From an uncultured Paracoccaceae bacterium (GTDB lineage: Bacteria > Pseudomonadota > Alphaproteobacteria > Rhodobacterales > Rhodobacteraceae): DNA of 64,000 nt. The stretch covers positions 1-64,000 of the forward strand of contig CANLDN010000001.1 in the NCBI GenBank assembly GCA_947489445.1. Direction: 5' to 3'. The position numbers and the translations under genes are program-made. How positions within the stretch are numbered: position 1 is the first letter of the stretch; each line of letters starts with the position of its first letter. Below are positions 24,129 to 32,815 of this stretch, one piece after another. The notes beneath the pieces were generated by a model. It saw only the letters and a list, made by a program, of their open reading frames with translations, searched no databases and was not told where the DNA came from.

Positions 24129-25025
24129 TCAAATCAGGGGGCTATCTGTCAAGCGTGCCATGCGCTCCAAGCGGACAACTTCCGCCTGCAACCCCGCGAT
24201 CAGTGCCTGTGCAAAGCGGTTGAGCCGGTCGGATTGCCGGTCCGAGTCATGCCGCACCAGATAGAACGCACGGGTCAATGATAGCTGATCGGTCAGCACA
24301 GGCCGCAACTCCGGCGCAAAGGGTAAGGCGAAATCATGCACAATCCCCACCCCCGCCTGCCGGATCATCTGCAACTGAACCGCCACAGAATTAGAGGCCA
24401 TCTGAACCCCGTCTGCACCAAGAGCGCCGAGATAGTCCAATTCCTTGTCAAAAATCATATCGGGAATATAGCCCACGATCGGTCGCCCCCGCAGGTCGGC
24501 CAACGTTGCGACTGGCGGCGCATCCACCCGCACCGCAAGGTGCAGATGATAACCGGTGATCTTTTGTACACGCAGCCGTCCCGCCACTGGCGGGCTGACG
24601 GTGATCGCCATGTCCGCCTCGCGCCGCGACAGGTTCACCACCCGCGGCAAGGCCAACACCTGCACTTCCAAATCCGGATTATCCGCCTGAATCGCCGCGC
24701 AAACCTGCGGCAACAGAAAATTTGCAGCCCCATCCGGTGCGCCAATCCGGATCTGCCCGGTCAGCGCAGCGGATGCACCCTCGTCCACCGCCAATGCCAG
24801 TGTCGCCTCTGCCTCCGCGGCATGGTCGCGCATCCGTTCACCCAGATCGGTGAGCGCATAGCCTTGGGGCGATTTCACAAACAGCGCGGCCCCCAACGAC
24901 CGTTCCAATCGCGCCACCCGACGGCCCAAGGTGGCCGGGTCCATCTTCAGCACCGGGGCGGCGCCCGTCAGACTTTCGGCGCGGGCCACCGCCAGAAACA
25001 CCCGCATATCGTCCCAATTTTCCAT
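24129..25025 (-). CDS. LysR-family transcriptional regulator
   Basis: 298 residues. The N-terminal winged helix (WDDMRVFLAVARAESLTGAAPVLKMDPATLGRRVARLERSLG) is followed by a LysR substrate-binding domain from about 90. The start at 25025 (MENWDD) is the usual LysR N-terminus; seven upstream residues are discarded. It is divergent from mmsA with 95 bases between, so mmsA is its most likely target, with a valine-pathway or methylmalonate-semialdehyde related inducer possible. Confidence 0.9.
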   Translation of the reverse strand: MENWDDMRVFLAVARAESLTGAAPVLKMDPATLGRRVARLERSLGAALFVKSPQGYALTDLGERMRDHAAEAEATLALAVDEGASAALTGQIRIGAPDGAANFLLPQVCAAIQADNPDLEVQVLALPRVVNLSRREADMAITVSPPVAGRLRVQKITGYHLHLAVRVDAPPVATLADLRGRPIVGYIPDMIFDKELDYLGALGADGVQMASNSVAVQLQMIRQAGVGIVHDFALPFAPELRPVLTDQLSLTRAFYLVRHDSDRQSDRLNRFAQALIAGLQAEVVRLERMARLTDSPLI

Positions 25026-25038
25026 CGCACCCTTGTAT

Positions 25039-25097
25039 TTTTGCAAAATGATTTTGGTAGATTGGTGCTGTTACGATTAAAAACGCAAGCCTATAAT
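25039..25097. promoter_or_regulatory. LysR/mmsA divergent control region
   Basis: TTTTGCAAAA at 25039-25048 is a perfect palindrome of the kind LysR regulators bind. TATAAT at 25092-25097 is a consensus -10 for mmsA, 23 bases before its start. No convincing -35 box is spaced from it, as expected for an activator-dependent promoter. Confidence 0.45.
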
Positions 25098-25120
25098 CTC
25101 CGCAACCAACGGAGGATCCC

Positions 25121-26620
25121 ATGCAAGAACTGACCCATTACATCGGCGGCGCGCACGTCAAAGGCAATTCCGGACGCTTCGCCGACGTCATGAACCCCGC
25201 CACCGGTGAGGTACAGGCGCGTGTCCCATTGGCCAATGCAGACGAAATGGCAAAGGCTGTCGATATCGCCGCCAAGGCGCAACCCGCATGGGCTGCCGTG
25301 AACCCGCAACGCCGCGCGCGCGTTATGATGGCCTTTGTTGGTATGTTGCACCGCGACATGGACAAACTGGCCGACGCGCTCAGCCGCGAACATGGCAAGA
25401 CCCTGCCTGACGCAAAAGGCGATGTGATCCGTGGGCTTGAAGTGGTCGAATACTGCATCGGAGCGCCGCAAATGTTGAAGGGCGACTATACCGACAGCGC
25501 GGGCCCCGGCATTGATATGTATTCGATGAAACAGGCGCTTGGCGTGACCGCAGGGATCACCCCCTTCAACTTTCCCGCCATGATCCCGATGTGGATGTTC
25601 GCACCTGCCATTGTCTGTGGCAACGCCTTCATCCTCAAACCATCCGAACGCGACCCGTCGGTCCCGTTGATGCTGGCTGAATTGATGGAAGAAGCCGGAT
25701 TACCCAAGGGTATCCTGCAAGTCGTAAACGGCGACAAAGAAGCCGTAGACGCAATCCTATATAACGACACCATCCAGTCGGTTGGCTTTGTCGGTTCCAC
25801 ACCGATCGCCGAATATATCTACAGCACCGGCTGCGCCCAAGGCAAACGGGTGCAATGCTTTGGCGGAGCGAAAAACCACATGATTATCATGCCCGACGCG
25901 GATATGGACCAAGCCGCCGACGCGCTTGTGGGCGCCGGATATGGGGCCGCAGGCGAACGCTGCATGGCGATCTCTGTCGCCGTGCCTGTGGGTGATGACA
26001 CCGCCGACCGGCTGCTCGAAAAACTGGTCCCACGGGTCGAAGCCCTCAAGGTCGGCCCCTACACATCCGGTAATGACGTGGATTACGGGCCTGTCGTGAC
26101 CGCCGCCGCCAAGGCCAACATCGAACGGCTTGTGCAAACCGGCATCGATCAGGGCGCCAAACTGGTCGTCGACGGTCGCAATTTCAATCTGCAAGGCTAT
26201 GAAGACGGGTTCTTTGTTGGTGCGCATCTGTTCGACAATGTCACCAAAGACATGGACATCTACAAAACCGAAATCTTCGGCCCTGTCCTGTCCACGATCC
26301 GCGCGCAAAGCTACGAAGAAGCGCTCGGCCTCGCTATGGATCATGAATATGGCAATGGCACCGCGATCTTTACCCGCGACGGCGACACCGCCCGCGACTT
26401 CGCCAACCGGATCAACATCGGCATGGTCGGGATAAACGTGCCAATCCCCGTCCCACTGGCCTATCATACCTTCGGCGGCTGGAAAAAATCCATGTTTGGT
26501 GACCTCAACCAGCACGGCCCGGATGCGTTTAAATTCTACACACGGACAAAAACCATCACCTCGCGCTGGCCTTCGGGCATCAAAGAAGGCGGCGAATTCA
26601 GCATTCCACTGATGGAATAA
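25121..26620 (+). CDS. mmsA: CoA-acylating methylmalonate-semialdehyde dehydrogenase
   Basis: 499 residues. Converts methylmalonate semialdehyde to propionyl-CoA with NAD and CoA in valine (and thymine) breakdown. An aldehyde dehydrogenase fold with PFNFPAMIPMWMF near the cofactor site, GFVGSTPIAEYIY, and catalytic Cys281 in AAGERCMAIS. The Arg/His rather than Glu general-base environment is typical of the MmsA group. GGAGG lies 6 bases before the ATG. The other lower-valine genes follow about 1.6 kb downstream, separated by two minus-strand genes. Confidence 0.96.
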   Translation: MQELTHYIGGAHVKGNSGRFADVMNPATGEVQARVPLANADEMAKAVDIAAKAQPAWAAVNPQRRARVMMAFVGMLHRDMDKLADALSREHGKTLPDAKGDVIRGLEVVEYCIGAPQMLKGDYTDSAGPGIDMYSMKQALGVTAGITPFNFPAMIPMWMFAPAIVCGNAFILKPSERDPSVPLMLAELMEEAGLPKGILQVVNGDKEAVDAILYNDTIQSVGFVGSTPIAEYIYSTGCAQGKRVQCFGGAKNHMIIMPDADMDQAADALVGAGYGAAGERCMAISVAVPVGDDTADRLLEKLVPRVEALKVGPYTSGNDVDYGPVVTAAAKANIERLVQTGIDQGAKLVVDGRNFNLQGYEDGFFVGAHLFDNVTKDMDIYKTEIFGPVLSTIRAQSYEEALGLAMDHEYGNGTAIFTRDGDTARDFANRINIGMVGINVPIPVPLAYHTFGGWKKSMFGDLNQHGPDAFKFYTRTKTITSRWPSGIKEGGEFSIPLME

Positions 26621-26638
26621 TTGGCAGTCTAAAAAGGT

Positions 26639-26973
26639 CTAGACGACCGTAATGCGGCCTTTCATATCGGGATGAAAGGCACATGAATACGAATAGATCG
26701 CAGCATCCGGAAATGCGAATGCTGCGGTCTCTCCACTGTTCAGGGTACCCGTGTCAAATGCGCCGCCATCGGCTGTGGCGGTATGTGGCTGAGCGTTCTC
26801 ATTGACAAATCGGACCGTGTCCCCAAGATCAATTGCGACGTTCTGGGGCACAAACGCAAAGCCTCGGATCACGACGGTATGGGTCTTGCATGCGCGTCAG
26901 CCCGCGCCATGCCCGCCGCCAGCGGCAGCACTGCCCCAAGTCGCAAGATAAAACGGCGGCTTATATGCAACAT
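26639..26973 (-). pseudogene. Tat-exported blue-copper protein (plastocyanin/amicyanin type) broken by a frameshift
   Basis: The ATG at 26973, with AGAGAGG upstream, starts a twin-arginine-type signal (HISRRFILRLGAVLPLAAGMARADAHA) that hits a stop at about 26873-26871. One base out of frame, the mature cupredoxin continues as KTHTVVIRGFAFVPQN, then GDTVRFVNENAQPHTATA, then YSYSCAFHPDMKG to the stop at 26639. All four copper ligands (His of PHT, Cys, His and Met of SCAFHPDM) are intact. One missing base near 26880-26890 explains everything. It is either a real recent inactivation or a sequencing error. Taken alone, the GTG at 26872 would give a leaderless 77-residue fragment. Confidence 0.7.
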
Positions 26974-27206
26974 TTCAGCCTCTCTTATCGTCACGGGACC
27001 CCTTACAATCATTAAGATAAAGGCATTCAAGACAATGGCTGCGAGAAATCGCGCAAAATGCAGCGATCTACTGGACTGCTACATTTAGGGGCCATGGCAT
27101 CGCGTCTTGCCTGTAAAAGTAACACCTTTCCGGCTCGCGCAAACCGCTGGAAATCAATCAGAGCAGCGTTCGGACCACGACAATGTAAAACCCGCGCCGT
27201 TGGTGT

Positions 27207-28061
27207 TCAGGCCAATATCTTGTTGATGTAATGCACGACCGGCGTAATCAGTTCCGCGTCATCCCAATATGACCCGTGCGATAGCGGGTCCCAGCCTTCC
27301 ATAACGGGTGCGCCCAAGTGAATCGGCACATCGCGCAACTGCCTGTCGGCAACCATTTGGGCATAACAAGGCGCCGCCGGCCCCATGGGGAACGCCAGAA
27401 TATCCTGTTTGTCATAGAAATTTTGCCACCACGTCATGATCTGATCATCTTCAGGCAGGGCCGAACCGGGGTAAGCAATCGGCTCGATATCAGCCAGTTG
27501 GTGGGCAAACAGAAACACCGGAATATTGCAGCCGAAGGTCATTAACCCGGCCACCGTGCGCATATTTTGCAAAGGTGATCCAAAGCGGCCCTGCCCTGAT
27601 CGCATGGCAAATTTCTGCAAATCATAGATATAGTTCGACACCACATGCGCACCCAGCGAATGGGCCAATATCAAGATCTGGCCATTTGGTCCAATGTCGG
27701 TTTCCATATCGCGCACCGCCATTTCCACACGGGCATGGATCTGCTCGTAGATCGCGGCAGAGCCATCGGCCGTCTTGCGATAGGCCGCCGCGTCAGACAG
27801 CGCTGACATGACAAAGGCACGCGGCGCATCCACACTGGTCTTGTCGCGAATATCCTCAAAGTAAGCCTTTTGGCGCCCATGTAAAATATGGGACCAGTAA
27901 ACCTCGCGCCAGGCCATGTTGGTCGCCCTTTCACCCAGTTTCCGACGAACACGACGCGCCATATCCTTGGAAAACGTCAACTCCGACGATGTCGCAGGAC
28001 GCGCATCGTGCTGATGCCCAACCCCATGAATAACAATCACACCAATCTTGTCAGCGGGCAT
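27207..28061 (-). CDS. alpha/beta hydrolase-fold protein, esterase/PGAP1-like
   Basis: 284 residues without signal peptide. IGVIVIHGVGHQHD near the start is the oxyanion strand. ILAHSLGAHVVSNYIY is the nucleophile elbow (AHSLG, Ser at about 140), and DPLSHGSYW near the C-terminus may provide the His. The order resembles GPI-inositol deacylase-like and lipase-class hydrolases. Substrate unknown. It is transcribed opposite to the valine genes around it, and its start lies 134 bases from the acyl-CoA dehydrogenase start, so the two are divergent. Confidence 0.75.
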   Translation of the reverse strand: MPADKIGVIVIHGVGHQHDARPATSSELTFSKDMARRVRRKLGERATNMAWREVYWSHILHGRQKAYFEDIRDKTSVDAPRAFVMSALSDAAAYRKTADGSAAIYEQIHARVEMAVRDMETDIGPNGQILILAHSLGAHVVSNYIYDLQKFAMRSGQGRFGSPLQNMRTVAGLMTFGCNIPVFLFAHQLADIEPIAYPGSALPEDDQIMTWWQNFYDKQDILAFPMGPAAPCYAQMVADRQLRDVPIHLGAPVMEGWDPLSHGSYWDDAELITPVVHYINKILA

Positions 28062-28161
28062 GGCAATGTCCTTCTTTATTCGTCAGCTCTTATGCACAGA
28101 CATCAATAACCAATCCCTAATGCCGCAAGACTTGCCAACAGACCTCAAAGCGCCCAAGATA

Positions 28162-28175
28162 TGAACAAGCGTTCA
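28162..28175. promoter_or_regulatory. TetR-type operator before the acyl-CoA dehydrogenase
   Basis: TGAAC-AAGC-GTTCA is a perfect inverted repeat 20 bases before the start codon, overlapping the likely promoter and transcription start. Spacing and symmetry suit a TetR-family repressor of acyl-CoA metabolism. No such regulator is encoded in the window. Confidence 0.45.
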
Positions 28176-28195
28176 ATTCATGCGGGAGGGGCATC

Positions 28196-29338
28196 ATGGA
28201 CTTTGCATTGACCGAGGAACAATCGGCCATTTTCGACATGGCCCAGGCCTTTGGTGCCGAACATATCGCCCCTCATGCCCGCCAGTGGGAAAGCGACGGC
28301 ACAATCCCCAAAACGCTCTGGCCCAAACTCGCCGAACTCGGCTTTGGCGGGCTTTACGTGACCGAGGATATGGTCGGCTCCGGCCTCTCCCGCCTCGACG
28401 CGACGCTCGTCTTCGAAGCCCTCTCGCAGTCCTGCGCCTCCGTCGCCGCGTTCCTGTCGATCCACAACATGTGCGCGCGGATGATCGACGCCTACGGATC
28501 TGACGCGCTCCGCAACCGGGTGCTGCCCAAGGCGGTCACCATGGAAACCATACTCAGCTACTGCCTGACCGAACCCGGCTCCGGCTCTGACGCTGCCGCG
28601 CTGAAAACCAAGGCCATCCGCACCAACGAAGGTTACGAACTGACCGGGACCAAGGCCTTCATCTCCGGCGGCGGCTATTCCGACGCCTATATCGTCATGG
28701 CGCGCACCGGCGAAGACGGGCCAAAGGGGATCAGCGCGATCCTGATTGAAGATGGCACAGACGGCCTCAGCTATGGCGGGCTCGAGGACAAGATGGGCTG
28801 GCGCTCCCAACCCACCCGTCAGGTCCAGATGGACGCCTGCAAAGCCCCTGCGGGCAACCTGCTGGGCGACGAAGGACAAGGGTTCAAATACGCCATGGCG
28901 GGCCTTGACGGCGGGCGGCTCAACATCGCCGCCTGCTCGCTCGGCGCGGCGCAATCCGCGCTCGACCAGACGCTGGCCTATATGAAGGAACGCAAAGCCT
29001 TCGGCAAACCCATCGACCAATTCCAGGGGCTGCAATTCCGGCTCGCGGATATGGAGATTGATCTACAATCCGCCCGCACCTTCCTGCGCCACGCCGCATG
29101 GAAACTCGACACCGGCGCGCCCGACGCCACCAAATTCTGCGCCATGGCCAAAAAACAGGTGACAGAGGTCGGCAGCCGTGTCGCCGACCAGTGCCTGCAA
29201 CTGCATGGCGGCTATGGCTACCTTGCCGATTACGGGATTGAAAAAATCGTGCGCGACCTGCGGGTCCACCAGATCCTCGAGGGGACCAATGAAATCATGC
29301 GGCTGATCACGGCCCGGCATATGCTGAGTGAGCGGTAG
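28196..29338 (+). CDS. acyl-CoA dehydrogenase, probably isobutyryl-CoA dehydrogenase
   Basis: 380 residues. Three-domain FAD-dependent acyl-CoA dehydrogenase: N-terminal helices from FALTEEQSAIFDMAQAF, the central motif CLTEPGSGSDAAALKTKA, and the C-terminal LHGGYGYLADYGIEKIVRDLRVHQILEGTNEIMR. The following two genes are hydroxyisobutyryl-CoA hydrolase and 3-hydroxyisobutyrate dehydrogenase, which places it in valine catabolism (isobutyryl-CoA to methacrylyl-CoA). GGGAGGGG precedes the ATG. It starts a four-gene unit. Confidence 0.93.
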   Translation: MDFALTEEQSAIFDMAQAFGAEHIAPHARQWESDGTIPKTLWPKLAELGFGGLYVTEDMVGSGLSRLDATLVFEALSQSCASVAAFLSIHNMCARMIDAYGSDALRNRVLPKAVTMETILSYCLTEPGSGSDAAALKTKAIRTNEGYELTGTKAFISGGGYSDAYIVMARTGEDGPKGISAILIEDGTDGLSYGGLEDKMGWRSQPTRQVQMDACKAPAGNLLGDEGQGFKYAMAGLDGGRLNIAACSLGAAQSALDQTLAYMKERKAFGKPIDQFQGLQFRLADMEIDLQSARTFLRHAAWKLDTGAPDATKFCAMAKKQVTEVGSRVADQCLQLHGGYGYLADYGIEKIVRDLRVHQILEGTNEIMRLITARHMLSER

Positions 29339-29346
29339 ACGACAAC

Positions 29347-29700
29347 ATGATGCAAGACTTGTGGCGCAAATTGGTCAAGATATTCGAGAGAAAAGAAATC
29401 CGAGCGCTAAGAAGGGCCATCCAGTATCCGTTCTTCTCAATCTTCTTCTTTGGGCTCTTTGTCTTGCCGTGGTTTTTCGCGGTCGCTTTGCCCATTTCAC
29501 TCGTTTCAATCCTGTTGATCGAATTCGCTAATCCAGCATTTCCAATGCTGAGTATGATCATTGGAGTTGTCGGGTTGGCCTTTTTGGCTCCCTGGTTTTT
29601 CCACTGGTACTTCATCTGCGTTGGTCTGATGTTCGGTCGCCCTCGTTTGGCGGAAACAAGACTGGACTACCTCGAGCAGAGACTGGCATCCCACCCATGA
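29347..29700 (+). CDS. small AT-richer membrane protein inside the valine operon
   Basis: 117 residues: a basic N-terminus (WRKLVKIFERKEIRALRR), two or three hydrophobic segments very rich in Phe (FFSIFFFGLFVLPWFFAVALPISLV; then PMLSMIIGVVGLAFLAPWFFHWYFICVGLMF), and a charged tail. It lies 8 bases after the dehydrogenase and overlaps the next start by four bases, so it is translated as part of the operon. Codon use and base composition are visibly less GC-rich than in both neighbours, which hints at late insertion. No family recognised. Confidence 0.7.
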   Translation: MMQDLWRKLVKIFERKEIRALRRAIQYPFFSIFFFGLFVLPWFFAVALPISLVSILLIEFANPAFPMLSMIIGVVGLAFLAPWFFHWYFICVGLMFGRPRLAETRLDYLEQRLASHP

Positions 29701-30740
29701 CCGACATCATCATCCTCAAAACCGGGCGCACAGGCCACATCACCCTCAACCGGCCCAAGGCGCTGAACGCGCTGACATGGGACATGTGCCTTGCCATCGA
29801 ATCCGCCCTCGATAACTGGCGCCATGACCCCGATGTGGCCCTCGTCCTCATCGACGGCGCAGGCGACCGCGCCTTCTGCTCTGGCGGTGACATCGCCGAA
29901 ATGTACGCAACCGCCGGGCGCGGCGATTACGACTATGGCCAACGGTTCTGGCGCGACGAATACCGGCTCAACGCAAAGATCCACACCTACCCCAAACCCA
30001 TCGTCACCTTCCTGCAAGGCTTCACCATGGGCGGGGGCGTCGGCGTCGGCTGCCACGGCTCGCACCGGATCGTCTGCGACAGCAGCCAGATCGCGATGCC
30101 CGAATGTGGAATCGGGCTTGTCCCCGATGTGGGCGGCTCACTGATCCTCGCCAAGGCGCCCGGACACTGTGGCGAATTCCTCGGCCTGTCAGGCGACCGG
30201 ATGAACGCGGGCGACGCGATCTATGCAGGCTTCGCCGATACCTACATCCCCGAAACGGAATGGGACGCCCTCAAAACCACGCTTATCGCAACCGGCGATC
30301 CGTCCAGCATCGAAACCGCCGCGCAGCCTGCCCCGGAAAGCCGCCTTGCAGGCTGGCAACCCGAAATCGACGCAACCTTCGCCGGTGACACGCTTGGCGA
30401 CATCTACCGCGCCATGCCCGCTACCCCCGGCCCCGCTATCGCCCACGCGCGCAAACTGATGGACCGAAACGCGCCGCTCGCCATGTCGGTCGCCACACAG
30501 ATCATCCATCAGGTCCGCGCCGACCCGCGCATCGAAAACGCGCTCGACCACGAATTCCGCTATACCTATCGCTGCGCCGAACAGGGCGACTTTATCGAAG
30601 GGATCCGGGCCGCCATCATTGACCGGGACCGCAACCCGAAATGGCAACACAAAAGCTGGGCCGAGGTGCCCGCATCAGAGGTTCAGCGCATGACCGCACC
30701 CTTGGGTGAAAACGCGCTGCAATGGGAGGAAACATCATGA
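29697..30740 (+). CDS. 3-hydroxyisobutyryl-CoA hydrolase (enoyl-CoA hydratase family)
   Basis: 347 residues. Hydrolyses 3-hydroxyisobutyryl-CoA in valine breakdown. A crotonase fold with FCSGGDIAEMYA (oxyanion and CoA-binding loop), FTMGGGVGVGCHGSHRI and MPECGIGLVPDVGGS, where the Glu lies at the hydrolase position, plus the longer C-terminal part that separates hydrolases from hydratases. Its start (ATGA) overlaps the stop of the small membrane protein, and its stop overlaps mmsB, giving tight translational coupling. Confidence 0.92.
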   Translation: MTDIIILKTGRTGHITLNRPKALNALTWDMCLAIESALDNWRHDPDVALVLIDGAGDRAFCSGGDIAEMYATAGRGDYDYGQRFWRDEYRLNAKIHTYPKPIVTFLQGFTMGGGVGVGCHGSHRIVCDSSQIAMPECGIGLVPDVGGSLILAKAPGHCGEFLGLSGDRMNAGDAIYAGFADTYIPETEWDALKTTLIATGDPSSIETAAQPAPESRLAGWQPEIDATFAGDTLGDIYRAMPATPGPAIAHARKLMDRNAPLAMSVATQIIHQVRADPRIENALDHEFRYTYRCAEQGDFIEGIRAAIIDRDRNPKWQHKSWAEVPASEVQRMTAPLGENALQWEETS

Positions 30741-31603
30741 AAATCGGCTTTATCGGCCTCGGCAATATGGGCGCGCCCATGGCCGCCAATCTGGCCAAAC
30801 ACCACGACGTCACCGGGTTCGACACCATCGCCAAACCCGACGGCATCACTATGGCGACAAGTGCTGCAGACGCCGCCAAAGACGCCGACGTGGTCATCAC
30901 CATGCTGCCCAACGGCGATATCCTGCGTGCCGTGGCGGCAGAAATCCACCCGGTCATGAAACCCGGCGCGATCCACCTCGATTGTTCGACGGTCGATGTC
31001 GAAAGCGCCCGCGCTGTCGCCGCTCAAGCAGAAGAAAACAACCTGAAAGCTGTCGACGCCCCCGTCTCCGGCGGCATCGGCGGGGCGACAAACGGCACGC
31101 TCACCTTCATGGCAGGCGGACCCGATGACGCTTTCGCTACGATCAAACCGCTTTTCGACGTCATGGGACAAAAGGCCGTCCACTGCGGGCCCGCAGGCAA
31201 CGGGCAAGCCGCTAAGATCTGCAACAACATGATCCTTGGTGTCACAATGATCGCCACTTGCGAGGCCTTCGTGCTGGCCGACAAGCTCGGGCTTGACCGG
31301 CAGGCGATGTTCGATGTGGTCAGCACATCATCGGGCTATTCATGGACGATGAACGCCTACTGCCCGGCCCCCGGCGTCGGACCACAAAGCCCTGCGGACA
31401 ACGACTATGAACCCGGTTTCGCGGCCGAGCTGATGCTCAAAGACCTGAACTTATCCCAAATGGCGGCGGAAGCGGCAGACGCAGATACGCCCATGGGACA
31501 AGCGGCGACAGCACTTTACCAGCAATTCGTCGACGATGAAGGGGGCAGTGGCAAAGACTTCTCTGCCATGCTGCCCCGTTTCGAAAAACGCGGGCGCGGA
31601 TGA
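30737..31603 (+). CDS. mmsB: 3-hydroxyisobutyrate dehydrogenase
   Basis: 288 residues. NAD-dependent oxidation of 3-hydroxyisobutyrate to methylmalonate semialdehyde, the substrate of MmsA encoded 4 kb upstream. The N-terminal Rossmann motif is IGFIGLGNMGAPMAANL. DAPVSGGIGGATNGTLTFMAGG is the substrate site and GNGQAAKICNNM holds the catalytic Lys. The start at 30737 overlaps the previous stop (ATGA), preceded by GGGAGGAA. It is the last gene of the operon. Confidence 0.96.
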   Translation: MKIGFIGLGNMGAPMAANLAKHHDVTGFDTIAKPDGITMATSAADAAKDADVVITMLPNGDILRAVAAEIHPVMKPGAIHLDCSTVDVESARAVAAQAEENNLKAVDAPVSGGIGGATNGTLTFMAGGPDDAFATIKPLFDVMGQKAVHCGPAGNGQAAKICNNMILGVTMIATCEAFVLADKLGLDRQAMFDVVSTSSGYSWTMNAYCPAPGVGPQSPADNDYEPGFAAELMLKDLNLSQMAAEAADADTPMGQAATALYQQFVDDEGGSGKDFSAMLPRFEKRGRG

Positions 31604-31607
31604 CCCG

Positions 31608-31865
31608 CTAATTGCCAACGGTGATCGTGATCAACACCAAGAACATGGCGGGCACGGCGCACAACAATGGCAGGATAAATGCTGGATAGCCAAAGGTCAG
31701 CACGGCCAGAAACCACAGTGCAAAGACCGTGAATAAGAAGTAATAGATGTTGTCCTTGTCGCCATAATACAGCTCGCGCAACATGCGGCCCAGAATGGGC
31801 ACGCGGAACAAAATCCGCGTCAATAGTGAACGATCAGCATATGAATTTGTGGTCGCGGCGCTCAT
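31608..31865 (-). CDS. small two-span membrane protein
   Basis: 85 residues from MSAATTNSYADRS. A basic amphipathic stretch (LLTRILFRVPILGRMLRELYYGDKDN) is followed by two membrane segments (IYYFLFTVFALWFLAVLTFGY and PAFILPLLCAVPAMFLVLITIT). Family unknown. It is convergent with mmsB, 4 bases away, and preceded by about 115 bases of AT-rich DNA that likely holds its promoter. Confidence 0.7.
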   Translation of the reverse strand: MSAATTNSYADRSLLTRILFRVPILGRMLRELYYGDKDNIYYFLFTVFALWFLAVLTFGYPAFILPLLCAVPAMFLVLITITVGN

Positions 31866-31981
31866 GATATCCAATCTCTTCTGGTTTCGTCATAAGACAT
31901 AGGCCAAAAACACGCCGTGGAAACGTAACAATCTGACAAAAACGATAAGATTTGACAAAAATACGCCGCGTCACGCAGCAC

Positions 31982-32815
31982 TCACTTGTTATGCGCGAGG
32001 TTCCAGACGGCCGCTATCGTCACAAGTCCCATAAAAACATGGCCCAGTAATGCGAAGACCTGAAACAGCGGAAGGCTGGCCAATGGCAGGCCCCATACCG
32101 GAAAATCCGACCCAAACACCAATACGATCCGGATGGGAAGAAGTGCCAAAAAGATCAAGACGAGTTCAAGGGTCAGGCTGGCCAGATACAAGCCCATCGC
32201 CAACCACATACACATCCAATGGTCAGGCACGGCGCGACGCCAAGCCACCAATGGCTTCAGTCGGCCCCCATCCGCGATAACTTGAATAGCACCAGACAAC
32301 CGCAAGACAATAAAGAGAAATGTCAGATTTCCGATCACTGCGACTAAGTTGAACACTGTGTTACTGCGCGGTGCCACCAACACCGAAATCACCGGTGCCA
32401 GATACCAGAGCAAACCGGCAGCGACCGACAGCACCAACAATCGCGCATAAGGCCCCCATCCAATCCGCCACCGGATTGTGCCGTCCCGCGTCCCGCCCCA
32501 GATGCCAAGCGCCCAAACCCAGACAAACAGCCCCAACGTAACAGTCACAGCCGCCAGCGTTTCAGGATGCCCTGCATACCACATGATATGTTGCAACAGG
32601 AGCGGGTCGCTTGCCGCGTCAGGATCGAAGAAGACGGCCGAAGCGTTACGGTCCTGCAATAGCCACAACAGCAGTGGCAGCAGCGCATACACCCCCATCA
32701 CTGCCATAACGGCGACCAGATACAACGGCAGGGCCAAACGCCAATGGACAAATGGTGCGCGCAACGCGCCCGTCAGGTTGACAAGCGCCTGCCGCCAAGC
32801 CGGCGGTTTGCTCAC
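31982..32815 (-). CDS. polytopic membrane protein of unknown function
   Basis: 277 residues with about six hydrophobic segments (near 28-55, 85-110, 128-150, 160-180, 205-235 and 245-272). A loop after the first one ([17 protein letters not shown]) is likely outside. No transporter or enzyme motif is visible. Its ATG overlaps the uvrA stop (ATGA), so it depends on uvrA transcription, though a shared function is not implied. Confidence 0.75.
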   Translation of the reverse strand: MSKPPAWRQALVNLTGALRAPFVHWRLALPLYLVAVMAVMGVYALLPLLLWLLQDRNASAVFFDPDAASDPLLLQHIMWYAGHPETLAAVTVTLGLFVWVWALGIWGGTRDGTIRWRIGWGPYARLLVLSVAAGLLWYLAPVISVLVAPRSNTVFNLVAVIGNLTFLFIVLRLSGAIQVIADGGRLKPLVAWRRAVPDHWMCMWLAMGLYLASLTLELVLIFLALLPIRIVLVFGSDFPVWGLPLASLPLFQVFALLGHVFMGLVTIAAVWNLAHNK

